Shown here piece after piece: positions 1 through 11,859 of a DNA stretch of 64,000 nt. The stretch's first letter is position 1, and each line of letters opens with the position of its first letter. Origin of the DNA: Neopestalotiopsis rosae (Eukaryota > Ascomycota > Sordariomycetes > Amphisphaeriales > Sporocadaceae); NCBI GenBank assembly GCA_023078685.1, contig JALGAS010000001.1, positions 3,968,001-4,032,000 of the forward strand, read 5' to 3'. The notes beneath the pieces were generated by a model. That model saw nothing but the letters and a program-made list of their open reading frames with translations. It was not told the origin of the DNA and searched no databases. The translations under genes were made by a program, and so were the position numbers.

Positions 1-494
1 GAATATTGTCTGGCAATGTCGGCAACAGCGTCGCTAATCTTGTTGCGCACAGTGCGGTCTGTCTCATTGGCCAAGGACTCGAGAAGTTTCTGGCGCACAG
101 CGCTGGCCTGATCGGGGTTCAAGGAGATGAAGATCTCGACCGTATCACCTTTGTCATTCTTGCGGCTCTTGGAGGATATCCGGCGAAAGATGACGGCGGC
201 GAAGGAACGCAGCTGTCATGTTGTCAGTCAGTCAAGGCGTGGTAAACAGAACGGCACACATGGCAGTGCCTGGACAAGGCGAGCGAGGGCGAGGAGTCGA
301 GGTATACACACCGAAGCATCTGGTGAAGCGGCGAGCTGCTCAGCCAGGCCCATCAACAACTGCTCAGGGCGGGTGGCAGTCCAGTTGTTGGCGAGATGAT
401 CTTCAGCCTGAGAGCGGATATTGTTATCGGGCGACTGCAATGCCTGCAGGAGCTGGTTGAGCTCGGCATGAACGGCGGGCGGCAGCAGCGACAT
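1..494 (-). CDS. Importin subunit beta-3 (karyopherin Kap121/Pse1 family), 5' part, gene continues off the left edge
   Basis: Nuclear import receptor of the importin-beta family. It binds cargo NLSs and Ran-GTP through HEAT repeats and shuttles ribosomal proteins and other cargo through the pore. The first 131 residues are visible. Exon 1 (494 down to 312) starts at the in-frame ATG with MSLLPPAVHAELNQLLQAL and carries the N-terminal HEAT helices with NNIRSQAEDHL. A 99-bp intron (213-311, donor GTGTGT, acceptor ACAG) joins DAS to LRSFAAVIFRRISSKSRKND in exon 2 (1-212), which also contains ETDRTVRNKISDAVA. This order and spacing match fungal importin beta-3 proteins. The reading upstream of the ATG has only a GTG, so position 494 is the best start. 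Its 5' side faces the 2.3 kb spacer before the divergently transcribed SDS23-like gene. The remaining roughly 960 residues lie outside the window. Family assignment is confident; the exact orthologue (Kap121 rather than another importin) rests on remembered conservation. Confidence 0.88.
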
Positions 495-2754
495 GTTGGC
501 GGCGACGAAGTGCACAGTCGCGATCGATGTCGTGCCAAGCCTGAGCCTCTGATCGGCCGAAGAAGAGATTTGTTTCGTTGAGAAGGGGGTCGGTTTGTGT
601 TGTTCGTCTATTGAGGATTGTGATGTAGGGCACCGCTGTACCTTATTCTAGCGGGCGCTCAAAGCCAAGGTCAGGTAGAGAGAGCAGTGGGGTGAGTGGT
701 TGACAGGTGGTGAGGGGTGGGGGGACCCAGAGAAAAAAAAAATAATCACCCAGTCAGCCAATTCAAACGGGGGAGTTTCGCGAGCTTCTGGGTTCCGTAG
801 GTGGTAGGTAATTAGATGAGGGGAGGAAAGTTTTTGCGTCGCGTCAACAACAGATTACGGACGAAAATGGAGTCTACTCAGATTCGAAAAAAAATGAGAA
901 AGGCGTCGCGGCAAAACAGACAGAGGGCCTGTGCTGGAAGAATTCGCGGATGGAAAGAGAGAGAGGCGCGTTCCAAAGCGAGACAAACCGAACGTACCCA
1001 AGGCACGAACAAGAGTCGAGGGGAAAAAAAAAAACAAAAAAAAAACCGGTGGAGGGGAATTAATTGTTTATACCGCGTGGCAGCGCCGCGTCTTTACTAC
1101 CAATCAGTTATCTACGTACCAGCTGCCTGCCTCCATGTACGAGCCAACCCAAACACGTCCCATACATTAGTTGTATGTCTGGCTGTACATATTTGTATGC
1201 AAAATGCTCAAAGTGGTCTGGTTGCCTGGTTGTCTGGTTTGCTTGCCTTGGACGTGTCCACTCATTGCATCCAAGAATACCTACTTCACAAGATGCTTGC
1301 CATGCCTTGTCATTTTATGTCCTTTACAGATTGTAGAGATGCCATTTTAATCTGAGAAAAGTTCGATGCACCAATGCCTCCAAATTATAATTTCTCTCTC
1401 CTTGTTCTTCTCTGTCTGTTTGCCACTGAAGGGGGGATTAGATTTTCGTGCATTGGGTTCTTCTTATTGGATGTAAAGTTGCATGCGAAGCGTAGACCTC
1501 CACACAATACTTGCAATTCGACGCCATAAGCCCAATATACCGCGCAAGTGCTTTCTGACTGCGACCGACTATGATTGGGAAATGTATAAAATACCACGAA
1601 GTTGCAATTGTCGACTGCTGTCCGATGGTCAAATCTCTGCGCCTATAGGAAGGAGGGCAAAGTCATATATCAAGGTTGAGATTGGACTTGGAACATATTG
1701 CACTCGGTTTCATGGACACACGAGCTATGATCGCGGAGGTAGGGGTAAATACGTGGAATACACGAGTATGCTGGATATAACTTAGTCAATGAGGCCATTA
1801 GTAATCCTACGATTGCAGCAGAATCCCGCTCCCCTTCGTTGATTTGGCATTTGTTTGGGGCATAAAGGGAATTCGCAAGACGTACAATGTATACTACAAT
1901 TTGATACCTAACACGCGTGCTGCCTATCTATCTACTTACCCCTCCATAGATAGCAACTTGTGGCTGGTGCCCCTCCATCCAACAAACCAGACTGACCTGC
2001 GCTGGTACATGGTACGGTAACGCACTAAAAAGGTCGCTTGTGGCACACCAGGATCTACGTAATCAAGTGTTCCCGCCAAGAGGAGGGACCAGCGCATTGA
2101 TGCATGGGGAAACAGTTAAGGTGTGTGTGGTGAGAGCGCGAGCTATGACGCCGAAGCTGGGAAACGCGACAGAGGAGAGGGGAGAACTTCCGTGTCGTAA
2201 CCTTAACCAAGAGAGAGTCTCAACACTCGTAGTTCCTGCAATTTGATCAACTGCACACACAAACACATGCACTCACGCATGCAACGGCCACATATCTGAT
2301 TTGATGCTCACCTAGTTGATCCGTTGTCAAAAGCCACGACCGGACGGACTGTAACGTCTTGTACCCCGACCTCGTCACCTCGAGACTCGAGAGCTTCTTG
2401 GAGAGTCACTGCGGATCGTTCGTTCGTTTTTGGCTCGCTCCCAGTGTCGTTGGTATCTGGCTGGACCTCAATCTGCAAACACTGTCCGCATATGCTTCGT
2501 CTGACGCGATAGCCGCCAAGTCACGTCACTTGCCGTTCGTTGAGTGGAGTTGAGATTTGCTCTTCCTAAGCATCTGAGAAGAGGCATCCAACGCGGAGCC
2601 CAGGTGAATTCTCTAGGACACCTTACTCGGCGACCCTTGTGCTTCAGAATCCGACCCGCCTCTGGCTGTTCGTTGTCTGTGTCGTACCGCCTGTCTGTAT
2701 CTATCTGCTTCCTGCCCTGCCCGGCACATTGTGAGTAAGCCTTAGTCTACTGTC
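495..2754. other. Intergenic spacer between divergent genes
   Basis: No supported gene. The segment should hold the promoters and 5' leaders of the importin gene (minus) and the CBS-domain gene (plus). Poly-A and polypurine runs occur at about 730-750 and 1020-1045. Short open frames here have no family features, and several overlap each other, so they are treated as chance. No tRNA-like A or B box was seen. Confidence 0.6.
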
Positions 2755-4526
2755 ATGGACGAGTCTACGGGCTCCGCGAGCTCGGCAGTCGACACAACCA
2801 AGGACGCACCGCTCGCGTCGCCTGCTCCTCCTTCGAGGTCCAATTCTTCGTCAAGCCTCCACAGGATCCCCAGCCACCGCCAAAGCTTTGCCGAGAACTT
2901 GCGAGGCCTGCCCCCGTCACCACGCAGCCAACGCCATCCCTCCTTTACACAGGCCGCGATTCAAGATCTACTCAATCATCCCCCAACCACAAGACCTCAG
3001 AATCCGCGCTTTTCCGGGAGGGACTGGCGCCATGTGCACATTGGCGAGCTCATCTCCCGCGACGATGTCAAGTGGGTGGATATGAATACTAGTGTTGAAG
3101 AAGCTTCCATGGTTGGTCATACATCTCTTATGTGGCCACAGGTCTTCGGCACAAGACACTAATCACGATGCCGCAGGTCCTTCTCAAGAGCGCTAGCAAC
3201 AATGTTGTTCTCATTCAGGAGCAAGGGTTGGATGGTACTGCTGTCTCTACCTTTGATCACAATGACCTGAATGCATATCTGCTCGTGGTGGTAGGGTTAG
3301 CCCATCCGACTGATGACTTAGTGGCCTTGTATGATTCGATTGCCAAAAAGGCCCAGGCAAATGAAAGCATTCCCCTGAGGGATATCCAGGTATGTAAATA
3401 ACACGGAGGCTGAGCGTGTTGCTCGATCATCTCGTTGTCACGCTGTCAGGAGAACCCTATCCCAATGGGCATTGAGAGCGGCATTACTAATGCTCTTCCT
3501 CGACGGGATAAAAAGCCCATCTGTCGCAAAGAGGCACTGGTCATCCTTCCAGCCAATGAAGACCTCGCCAAAGCCATCGAAGTTTTTGGAAGCGGCATAC
3601 ATCGAGTTCTAGTGACCAACTCTGGAGGAGAAGTTATCGGCGTTCTCAGCCAGCTCAGGCTCGTTGAGTTCTTCTGGAATGAAGGTGTCAACTTCAGGGT
3701 CATAGATGATCTGTACCCCAGACTTATGCGAGATCTTGCTATCGGATCTCAACAAGTCATTGCCGTCAGGTTTGTTTAATAATGTAACCTTGGTCGTGCT
3801 CGTCACTAATTGTCATATCAGTGCCGAGAGCCCTTTGGCCGACGCTCTCAGTTTGATGAACGAGGAAGGTCTGTCGAGCCTGGCGGTTATTGATGGTAAC
3901 AGGAATGTGGTCGGCAATATTTCGACAGTGGACGTCCGTCTTCTCACCAACGCTGCCAGTTTGCCCCTCTTGCAGAACACGTGTATGCACTTCATATCTG
4001 TCATCTTGAACGAGCGGGGTGTAGAAAAGGGAAAGGACTCCTTCCCGGTGTTCTATGTCAACCCGTACTCTTCCCTTGCCCATACTGGTAGGTTTCTCTT
4101 CACACTCTTCGCACGGAAAGATGCAACTCGGACTAATTATGGTGTTTTCCAGTCGCAAAATTGGTGGCGACAAGAAGCCACCGCATGTGGGTTGTTGAGT
4201 CTGCTTCGCCTTCACCATCAGCGCCTGCAACACCATTGCTTGGTCCAACAGTATTGGTCCCTAGCTCTACATCGAGTTCCCAATCCCCGTTGGCTACGGG
4301 TGCTCATTTCCCGACAGTACCAGCATCTACCATGGCCGGATCTCATCTTTCTGGCCGTCTGATGGGAGTAGTGACATTGACAGATATATTGAACTTGTTT
4401 GCCAAAAGCTCAGGATTGCATCCGTCCGATCCGAGTGAGCAACGAGCGCGAAGGCGAAGAAGTTCTAGCAGCTCTCTTCGACCGTCACTGGATGCCGCAC
4501 GTTTAAGCTTAGATGTTAAACGGTGA
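2755..4526 (+). CDS. SDS23: CBS-domain protein of the Sds23/Moc1 family, complete, five exons
   Basis: Sds23/Moc1 proteins are AMPK-gamma-like CBS proteins. In fission yeast they suppress APC/cyclosome and PP1 defects and inhibit PP2A/PP6-type phosphatases in cell-cycle and nutrient control. The predicted 509-residue protein is spliced from 2755-3111, 3177-3389, 3450-3769, 3822-4087 and 4153-4526. All four introns (52-65 bp) have GT..AG ends and three contain CTAAT-like branch points; all phases close. The N-terminus (residues 1-100) is Ser/Pro-rich and probably disordered. Four CBS repeats follow, seen in [13 protein letters not shown] plus [34 protein letters not shown] plus [40 protein letters not shown], and the final [16 protein letters not shown]. 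The tail [21 protein letters not shown] is typical of filamentous-fungal members. The stop codon (4524-4526) is followed within about five bases by the A+T-rich block, so the 3' UTR and terminator lie in, or were replaced by, RIP-affected DNA, yet the coding frame is intact. Confidence 0.92.
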
Positions 4527-6718
4527 GAATTAATAACATCGAATTTGTTAATTCTAAATTTATATTATATTTTAATAATGTGGTGATTTTTTTATTTTTT
4601 ATTATAAATTATTATTAAAATAACCGATCATATAAATATTTTTAATATTAATCCTTATATATGCGTAATTAATAAGGTTGGCATATTAGCGACTTAAATA
4701 ATATTATAATAATAAAATAATATTTTAATTAAAATTAAATTACGCGTAATTAATAATTAATTAAAATAATTAATTATTTACGAAAAAAAAGGTTTTAATT
4801 AAATTTATCAATAAAACCATTAATAAAAGAGCATAAATATAAAAGAATAAAAGATTATTAAAATGCGATTATTTTTTGAATTAAAAAGTTATTATTCGAA
4901 TTTTAATATTTGTTTTTTTTAAAAATATTAATAATAAGAACCTTAATTTTTAAAAATTAAAATAAATTAAATATTTAATTTATTATCACCATAAATATTG
5001 CTTTAAAATCAGGTTTTCAATATTTATTTTATACGATATAAAGCGTTAATTTAAAAAAATGAATTATTATAAAATCGGAATTTATTAATTATTAATTAAA
5101 AGTTTTAAATAATTAATTAATAAAGTGAGTAAAAATACCGTAGTTAATTAATTGCGTGACTAAAACTACGTGGCTGAATTATTAATTAATTAAAACTTAA
5201 AATTAAAATTAATTGTGCTAATTTTATTCATTAATAAGGTTGTGATTTAATTAATTAATACTTAATTACGCTTAATTAATTATAACCGTACTTAATTAAT
5301 AACTTAAGTAAAATTATATAATTTAATTATAAATTAAAATTAAGGTTGCGACGATTAATTTTAATTATTAGTGTTAATTAATTAATAATTAAGCTACGTA
5401 GTTTTACTCACTTTATTAATTAATTACGCGTAACTTTAATTATTTTATTAATTACTTACCGTAATTTTACTCACTTTAATAATTAATTACCCGTAATTAA
5501 TTTAATTAATTTAATTGATAATTATTTAATAGCGGTTCCTAAAGTTTTTATTAAATTTTATTAAATTAATTAAAGTTTTACCATTAACAAGGTTAATTAT
5601 AAGTTGATTAACAAACGTTAATTAACTTAAGTGAGTTTAATTTAAAGTTAAATTAATTTAATTAATTAACTTAATTAATTAAACTTTTGAAACTGTTAAT
5701 TTTAACTTAATGATTTAATTAGCAATTTAATTTAAATTGAATTAATTAAGTTTGCGTTAATAACTTAATAACTTATTAACTTAATAAAAAAATCAAAATT
5801 CTTTATTTTAATTAATAAGAAATAATGCATGAAATTATTAAATAAAACCGTTAATTTTAATTATAACGGCTTAATAGCTTTTATTTTTACGATTTTATTC
5901 ATTTAATTATTAATCTTATAACGTAGTTTGTTTTTTTAATGAATTTTAATAAATAAAGAAGTTATTTCTCGAAATAATTTAATAAATCGCATAGAAATAA
6001 TAAAATAATAATAATAATAATAATTTATTTATATTAACGTTTAATAATAATTATTTTAATTAAAAATAAAAAAGCTTTAAATTACTAAGTGTTATACCTT
6101 ATAATACCGAAATGTGTTATCAGCAGGGTTGTGAAATAGTTAACTAATAATTAACTACGCGTAATTAACTAAAAACTACGCTTAGTTAGTTATTAGTTAA
6201 TTACGCGTAGTTTTTCGACCCACTAACTAAAACTACGCGTAGTTAGTTAGTTATTTGAGTAAAACTAAACGACGATTAGTTTATAGTTAACTAAACTAAC
6301 TAACTAATTACGGTAAAATAAGAATTTTAATTTGATTTATTAAATAAGCCATAAGCTTAAATGTTTAAAAATAAAAGAATAAAAGAGTATAAGAATGCTT
6401 TTATTCTTTTAATTTTAACGTTAATATTCGATTTTTTATAATTATTTATTTTATTTTAAAAAATAATAAAAATAATAATTAATAAAGACTTGAATTTTTG
6501 AAAAATAAAATAACATAATTTAATAGCGGGATTTTTATAATTAATATACCTTATAAATCGTGCTTTTAATCTTTATTTTATTATTAATAAAAGCTTAATT
6601 AAATAAGTAAAATTTAATAAAGATTTTTAAAATCGTAATTAATTAATTATTAATTAAACTAATTAAAAATTACGCGTAATTAATTAATTAATAAGGTGAT
6701 TAAAGCTACCGTAATTAG

Positions 6719-7256
6719 CAGGGTTGCAATTTAGTTAACTAATAATTAGCTAACGTTAGTTAATTAAAAATTAAATTTAGTTTAATTAACTAAAACTAAC
6801 ATTAGTTATTAAAAGTGCTAATTAAAATTAAATTGATTTAGTTAGCAGCCTGATTAAAACTAAATGATTTAATTAATTGCTTGAGTAAAACTAAATTAAA
6901 GGGTTTGATTTAGTTATTAGTTAACTAAAAACTAATAATTAAAGAAATTAAAATATTTATAATATATCTGGTAATTTTTTAATTAAAAAATTTCTTAATT
7001 GATTTAATTAATTCAAAATTAAAGAATAAAATGGCTGGTTTTAATAAATCTTTAGCTATTTTCTTCGAATTTTAATAATTATTTTAAAAAGTTCTTTAGT
7101 TAATTTTTAGTTAACTGGAAACTAACTAAAGCTGCTTTAATTTAGTTAATACCCTGATTAAAACTAAATTAATTTAGTTAATAACCTGATTAAAACTAAA
7201 TGATTTAGTTATTAATTAAATTATTTAGTTAATTAAAGAAATAAATTATAACCCTA
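6719..7256. mobile_element. Non-autonomous hAT-type MITE, 538 bp, 8-bp target duplication
   Basis: Starts CAGGGTTGCAATTTAGTTAA and ends ATTATAACCCT followed by A, where G is expected. It is flanked by GTAATTAG (6711-6718) and ATAATTAG (7257-7264), a 7/8 match whose single difference is a RIP-type G-to-A. The left subterminal region contains AACGTTAG palindromes and the right one CTAAATGATTTAG motifs. The MITE at 9898-10576 carries the same two end types in the opposite order, so they are the same asymmetric family in inverted orientation. The surrounding sequence looks like another MITE beginning near 6124 whose own duplication could not be found. Confidence 0.75.
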
Positions 7257-7377
7257 ATAATTAGTTAGTTGCTTGAGTTAAATTATATTAGTTAATTAGT
7301 CGCTTGAGTATAACTACGTAGTTTAATTAATAATTAACTAAAACTAATAATTAAAACTAATCGTAACAACCGTGCAT

Positions 7378-7460
7378 TAAATTATAGGGTGAATTTTATA
7401 CCATTTTACCGACGGCGTTATTATACGTTTATAACTTTTATTTAAAATTAAATAAGCTTC
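7378..7460 (+). pseudogene. Fragment of hAT transposase gene, opposite orientation to the main copy
   Basis: The segment is the reverse complement of part of the larger transposase remnant (about 26,815-26,885). Both share the string GGGTGAATTTTATACCA and the following GTTATTATAC. It is interrupted at 7461 by a solo LTR and bounded on the left by a MITE end. The fragment is too short and mutated to code. It shows that at least two transposase copies existed in opposite orientations in this block. Confidence 0.65.
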
Positions 7461-7605
7461 TATTGGGCGTAGCCCAACCTCATGGCCAGATTAGGCTTAG
7501 CGTCTAGCGCAGCTAGACCCAAGTATATGGGATTGGCCTTCGGCCAACCTATCGTTAGTAATGTATGCTTCTTCACAACACACTTCTGTACCACAAGGTG
7601 CAACA
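7461..7605 (+). mobile_element. Solo LTR (145 bp) of the chromovirus family
   Basis: Full 145-bp match to the LTRs of the element at 13,180-22,815, from TATTGGGCGTAGCCC to AAGGTGCAACA. This is one of the two least mutated copies. It keeps three perfect short hairpins: TTGGGC-GTA-GCCCAA, GTCTAGC-GCA-GCTAGAC and TTGGCC-TTC-GGCCAA. The flanks GCTTC and GATAG do not match, so the target duplication is not recognisable here. It sits inside a hAT transposase fragment. Confidence 0.8.
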
Positions 7606-8479
7606 GATAGTGAGTTAGTTGCTTGAGTAAAATTACGTAGTTTAATTAATAATAAGGTTGTAACGATTACTTTGAATTATTAGTTTTAGTTAACTAATAA
7701 CTAAATTACGTAGTTTTACTCAAGCAACTAATTAACTACGAGTAAATCTTAGTTAGTTTAATTAGTTTCGTAAAGAAATAAATAACTACCATTTAAAAAA
7801 ATTATTCTTCTAATTAAGGCTTTATATAAGATTAAGTAACGCATTAAAAAGAAAGTTTAACGCATTATTTATCTTATTTTATTTATTAAAAATTAGTTTT
7901 TAATATTTATTTAAAAATGGATAAAACATTGATTAATAATTAATAAAACCTTAAAATAAAAAAATCAATAAAATTAATATAATTACCAGAGTTATTGCGT
8001 TTTTATTCTTTTAAATCAGGTTTTAATAATAAACGTTAAAATTTACTAATATTTATTATTTAATTTATTATTTTATTTTATCCGTAGTTAATTAATTATT
8101 ATCAGGGTTGGGAGCTTGAGTTTAAGTTAATTTATTTAAATTAAGTTTTATTCACCGTTTTTAAAAATTATAACGACCATATTACGGGTTTCTAAAATAA
8201 ACCTAAATATAAAAAATATTGGGGTTTATGCTAATAGGGAACGCTAGCTAAAATATTAAATTAAGCAATAAATAACTAAAAATAATAATTTTAAAAATAA
8301 TTCACAAATATAATCGTTAAAGCGTATTAAATGCTTCACCTATAGGTAAAATAAATGCTTAAATTAATTATTAAAGTAATAATTATTTGTATAACCGTAG
8401 GAAATCCGTCCCTAATATATCTATTTATTCTTTTATTAATATTTGCTTAAATTATATTAATAAATATAATCCCCTTTAT

Positions 8480-8690
8480 TCTTGGATTTTATAAATCATA
8501 ATAATCCTTATAATCCATGCTAATGGATCATTACCAAGGCCATAATCCTGTTAACACTTAATAACAGCTAGCGGAGGTGGCTGGGTCTTCTGCCCAGGGC
8601 CGTAATCACTGCCCCGCAGCATACCTTCTTAAGCGCCAACACAGTTATTTGTCCTTCTGCAAGGGTCCATGTTCGTAACAAAAACTCATT
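8480..8690. other. GC-richer island with stacked small hairpins
   Basis: About 200 bp of moderately GC-rich DNA inside the A+T block. Visible inverted repeats include ATCCAT-GCTA-ATGGAT, CTGTTA-N8-TAACAG and CTGGG-N7-CCCAG. I saw no second copy in the window and no coding potential. It lies within a region bounded by hAT-like ends (CAGGGTTGGG at 8103, CTAACCCTG ending 9310), but the outer 8-bp flanks agree at only six positions. It may be a short unmutated single-copy or low-copy sequence captured by that element. Confidence 0.4.
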
Positions 8691-9897
8691 GAGTTTTACT
8701 CACGTTAATAATTAAATCAATAAGTTTTATTTAAGCAATTAACTAAATTAATTGAGTTTAGTTAACTCAATTAAATTAGTTAATTAACTCATTAATTTGA
8801 AGAAAAAGCTAAAATTATTTATTCTAATATTTAAATAATAACTAACAAACTTATTAAATAAAACCGTTAATTTGAATTATATTGGCTTTTTAACTTTTAT
8901 TTTTACGAATCTTTATATTTTATTATCAATTCTTCAAAACCCGGTATTTTATTAATAAAATTTAATTATTTTAAAAGTGATTTTTTAAAATAATTTTATA
9001 AATAAAATAAAATAAATAAAAGAAAAGTAATAATACCGTTATAATTATAATAACTCGTTATTTTATTAAAAGTTTTAGTATCCGTAATTTTAAATTATTT
9101 TTATTGAACATTAATAAGTCTTTGAGTTAGTGAGTTATTAAGTTAATTAACTAACTTAATTAAGTTGAGTTTTACTCAAGCAATTAACTAAATTAATGAG
9201 TTTCACTCACCGTTTTTAAAAACTCAATTAATTTAGTTAATTAACTAAATCAATTAGATTTGAGTTAAATTCACTTAAATTAACGGCCAGTTAACTTAAA
9301 GCTAACCCTGATAATAATTAATAGAATAAAAACAGGGGAATTATTAAAAAGGTTAAAAAAATCAAAATAAACTTACTAGTCGTCGGGTTTACCAAAAAAA
9401 CAAAATAATATCCGTTAATTAGAGTAGGAATGCAGTTAACTAGCAGTTAATTGCAATGCAGGTATCTTAACTATATGAAATCCTAACTGCAACTTAACTG
9501 ACTGCAATTAGTCAAAATTTAAAATGCAACTACACTTTTTCCAGGCAACTATAAAATAACTGCTAACTGCATTTTGTAGTCAAGTTAATTAATTATTAAC
9601 TGCATTTATATAAATATTATTTATTAACTAATTAATAATAAAATATTAAACCTTTTAATGCCTTTTTATTAAGCTTTCTTTAATCTTTCATTATTAATAA
9701 AAAACTTTTAAATATTTTAAATATTCGATTTTTTTATTAATAATTTTATTCTTATTATATAATTAATTATAACCAATTGGAATTAACTTAAATTAATTTA
9801 AATTAGTGAAATCTCGGATTTAAACTAATGAGCAGGGTTGGCATTTAGTTAACTAATAGTTAACTACGGGTAATTAACTACAACCGTAGTTAATTAG

Positions 9898-10576
9898 CAG
9901 GGTTATAATTCATTTCTTTAGTTAACTAAATGATTTAGTTAATAACTAAATCATTTAATTTTAATCAGGGTGGTAACTAAATGATTTAGTTTTAATCAAT
10001 GTCCTAAGTAAATTAATTTAGTTTTGATTTAGTTTGATCTAGTTTAGTTATTAACTAATAACTAAAGAATTAATTAAAGTAATTAATCTTATTTAATACT
10101 AATTAAAACAACCACTTAACTTAATAAAACGAAAGAAAACTAATAAAATGCCGTAAAAACGGTTATTTTATCTTATTAATTAGTATTTCTTTCGAATATT
10201 TGAAAAGTGGCATTTCTAAAATAATAAATTTTATTAATTTAGTACCGATTTTATTTTAATTATTAAAATTCGAATTTTAATAATAAAAATAAAAGAATAA
10301 CGGTTTTGCGTTTCTTTTTAGTTATTTTATAAGTTTAATTAATAAAGCTTTATATAACTCATCATTTTAATTATTTTAGCTTTTTTCTTTTAGTTATTAG
10401 TTACTTTAGTTATTAACTAAACTAAATTGATTTAGTTTTAGTCAGGCTCCTAATTAAATCATTTACTTTTAGTTAGCACTTTTAATAACTAACGTTAGTT
10501 ATTAATCATCTAAACTAAGCTTAGTTTTTAGTTAACTAACGTTAGTTAACTATTAGTTAACTAAATTGCGACCCTG
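9898..10576. mobile_element. Nested hAT-type MITE, 679 bp
   Basis: Starts CAGGGTTATAATTCATTTCT and ends AAATTGCGACCCTG. Flanks are TTAATTAG (9890-9897) and TTAGTTAG (10577-10584), 7/8 identical with one G-to-A. It is inserted in the outer MITE that starts at 9833. It is the same asymmetric family as 6719-7256 in inverted orientation, with CTAAATGATTTAG repeats at one end and AACTAACGTTAGTT repeats at the other. Confidence 0.8.
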
Positions 10577-11040
10577 TTAGTTAGTAAGGTCAGTAAAACT
10601 ACGGTAGTTAGTTAGTTGCTTAAGTAAAACTACCGTAATTAGTTAGTGGTGTGAGTAAAACTCAATTACAGTTAGTTAGTAATTAACTACACTAACTAAC
10701 TAATTACGGATTTAATAAATTAATAAAGAAAATAATAAATATATTAAATTTTTATTGTTTAATAAAAAAAATCTAATTTAAAAGAATAAAAACGGAATAA
10801 CTCTGGCAGTTTTACTGATTTTATTGATTTTTATTCTTTTAGTTTTAACATTATTTTATTTATTAATTAATATCTTATTTATTTTTTTCAGTTTTGAAAA
10901 TAAATAATAAATATTAATTTTTAATAAATAAAATAAGATAGATAATGCATTAAATTTTGTTTTTAATGCGTTATATAATTTAATATAAAGCTTTAATTTA
11001 ATAAATAAAGTTTTTAAAATCGTAGTTAGTTAGTTATTAA

Positions 11041-11687
11041 CAGGGTTGGCAGGATTAGTTTTAGTTTTGAGTTTTAATTAACTGATAATTAAACTACGTA
11101 GTTTTACTCAAGCAACTAATTAACTACGGTAGTTATTAGTTAGTTTAGTTAGTTTTGTTAGTAACTAACTAATTACGATTTTAAAAGAAATTGATATAAT
11201 TTATTATTTGAATCAATATCTTATACTAAATAAAATAAACGAACAAAAACGGAATATAATAGGCTAATTATTATGATTTTTATAATAATATTCGATTTTT
11301 AATATTTATTTTAAAATTTAATAAAATTAATTAAAATATTAATATCAAAATAATAAAAACTTTGAAAATTTAAATAAATTCCAATATAACGAGTTAAAAT
11401 AACAGAGTTATTACGTTTTCCTTTTTATTAATTCGATTTTAGTAATAAACCTTGAAATATAATAATATTAATAATATTAATTATGATTTTATTTACTCCA
11501 TAGTTAGTTAGTTAGTGTAGTTAACTACTAACTAACCGTAGTTTAGTTTTATTTAGACCACTAACTAACTACGGTAGTTTTACTTAAGCAACTAATTAAT
11601 TACCGTAATTTTATTCACCTTACTAACTAAATACGGTTATAATTAATTACGCGTAATCAATTATTAGTTAATTAAATGCCAACCCTG
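11041..11687. mobile_element. Nested hAT-type MITE, 647 bp, perfect 8-bp duplication
   Basis: Starts CAGGGTTGGCAGGATTAGTT and ends AATGCCAACCCTG. Flanked by GTTATTAA on both sides (11033-11040 and 11688-11695). Terminal inverted repeat is about 10 bp (CAGGGTTGGC). Subterminal regions hold repeated CTACGTAG, ACTACGGTAG and TACGCGTA palindromes. It is inserted in the right part of the outer MITE that ends at 11813. Confidence 0.88.
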
Positions 11688-11859
11688 GTTATTAATTAAA
11701 GTAATTAAACTAACTAATAACGACGCGTAATTAATTAGTTGCTTACGTAAAATTACGTAGTTTAGTTATTAGTTAACTAAAACTAATAATTAAAATTAAT
11801 CGTTGCAACCCTAATCACGATTTATTTAATATTAAATTATTAAACGTTATTATCGAAAA

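Larger units (their letters stand above)
9833..11813. mobile_element. Outer hAT-type MITE split by two later insertions
   Basis: Begins CAGGGTTGGCATTTAGTTAA and ends CGTTGCAACCCTA (final G mutated to A). Two other MITEs with their own 8-bp duplications (9898-10576 and 11041-11687) lie inside. Removing both plus one target copy each leaves about 640 bp, the size of the intact relatives at 11041-11687 and 24478-25152. The sequence on each side of each insertion reads continuously through the ACTACGGTAGTT-type subterminal repeats. The flanks CTAATGAG and ATCACGAT do not match, so the outer target duplication is lost or one end is mis-set. Confidence 0.6.

Noticed and set aside
816..1355. 179-codon plus-strand open frame in the left spacer
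   Set aside because: Poly-Lys/Arg from a polypurine stretch, no domain, overlaps other chance frames, no splice or family support.
8103..9310. A 1.2 kb hAT element around the hairpin island
   Set aside because: Ends look right (CAGGGTTGGG, CTAACCCTG), but the flanks ATTATTAT and ATAATAAT match at only 6/8 in low-complexity DNA, so it is not listed as an element.
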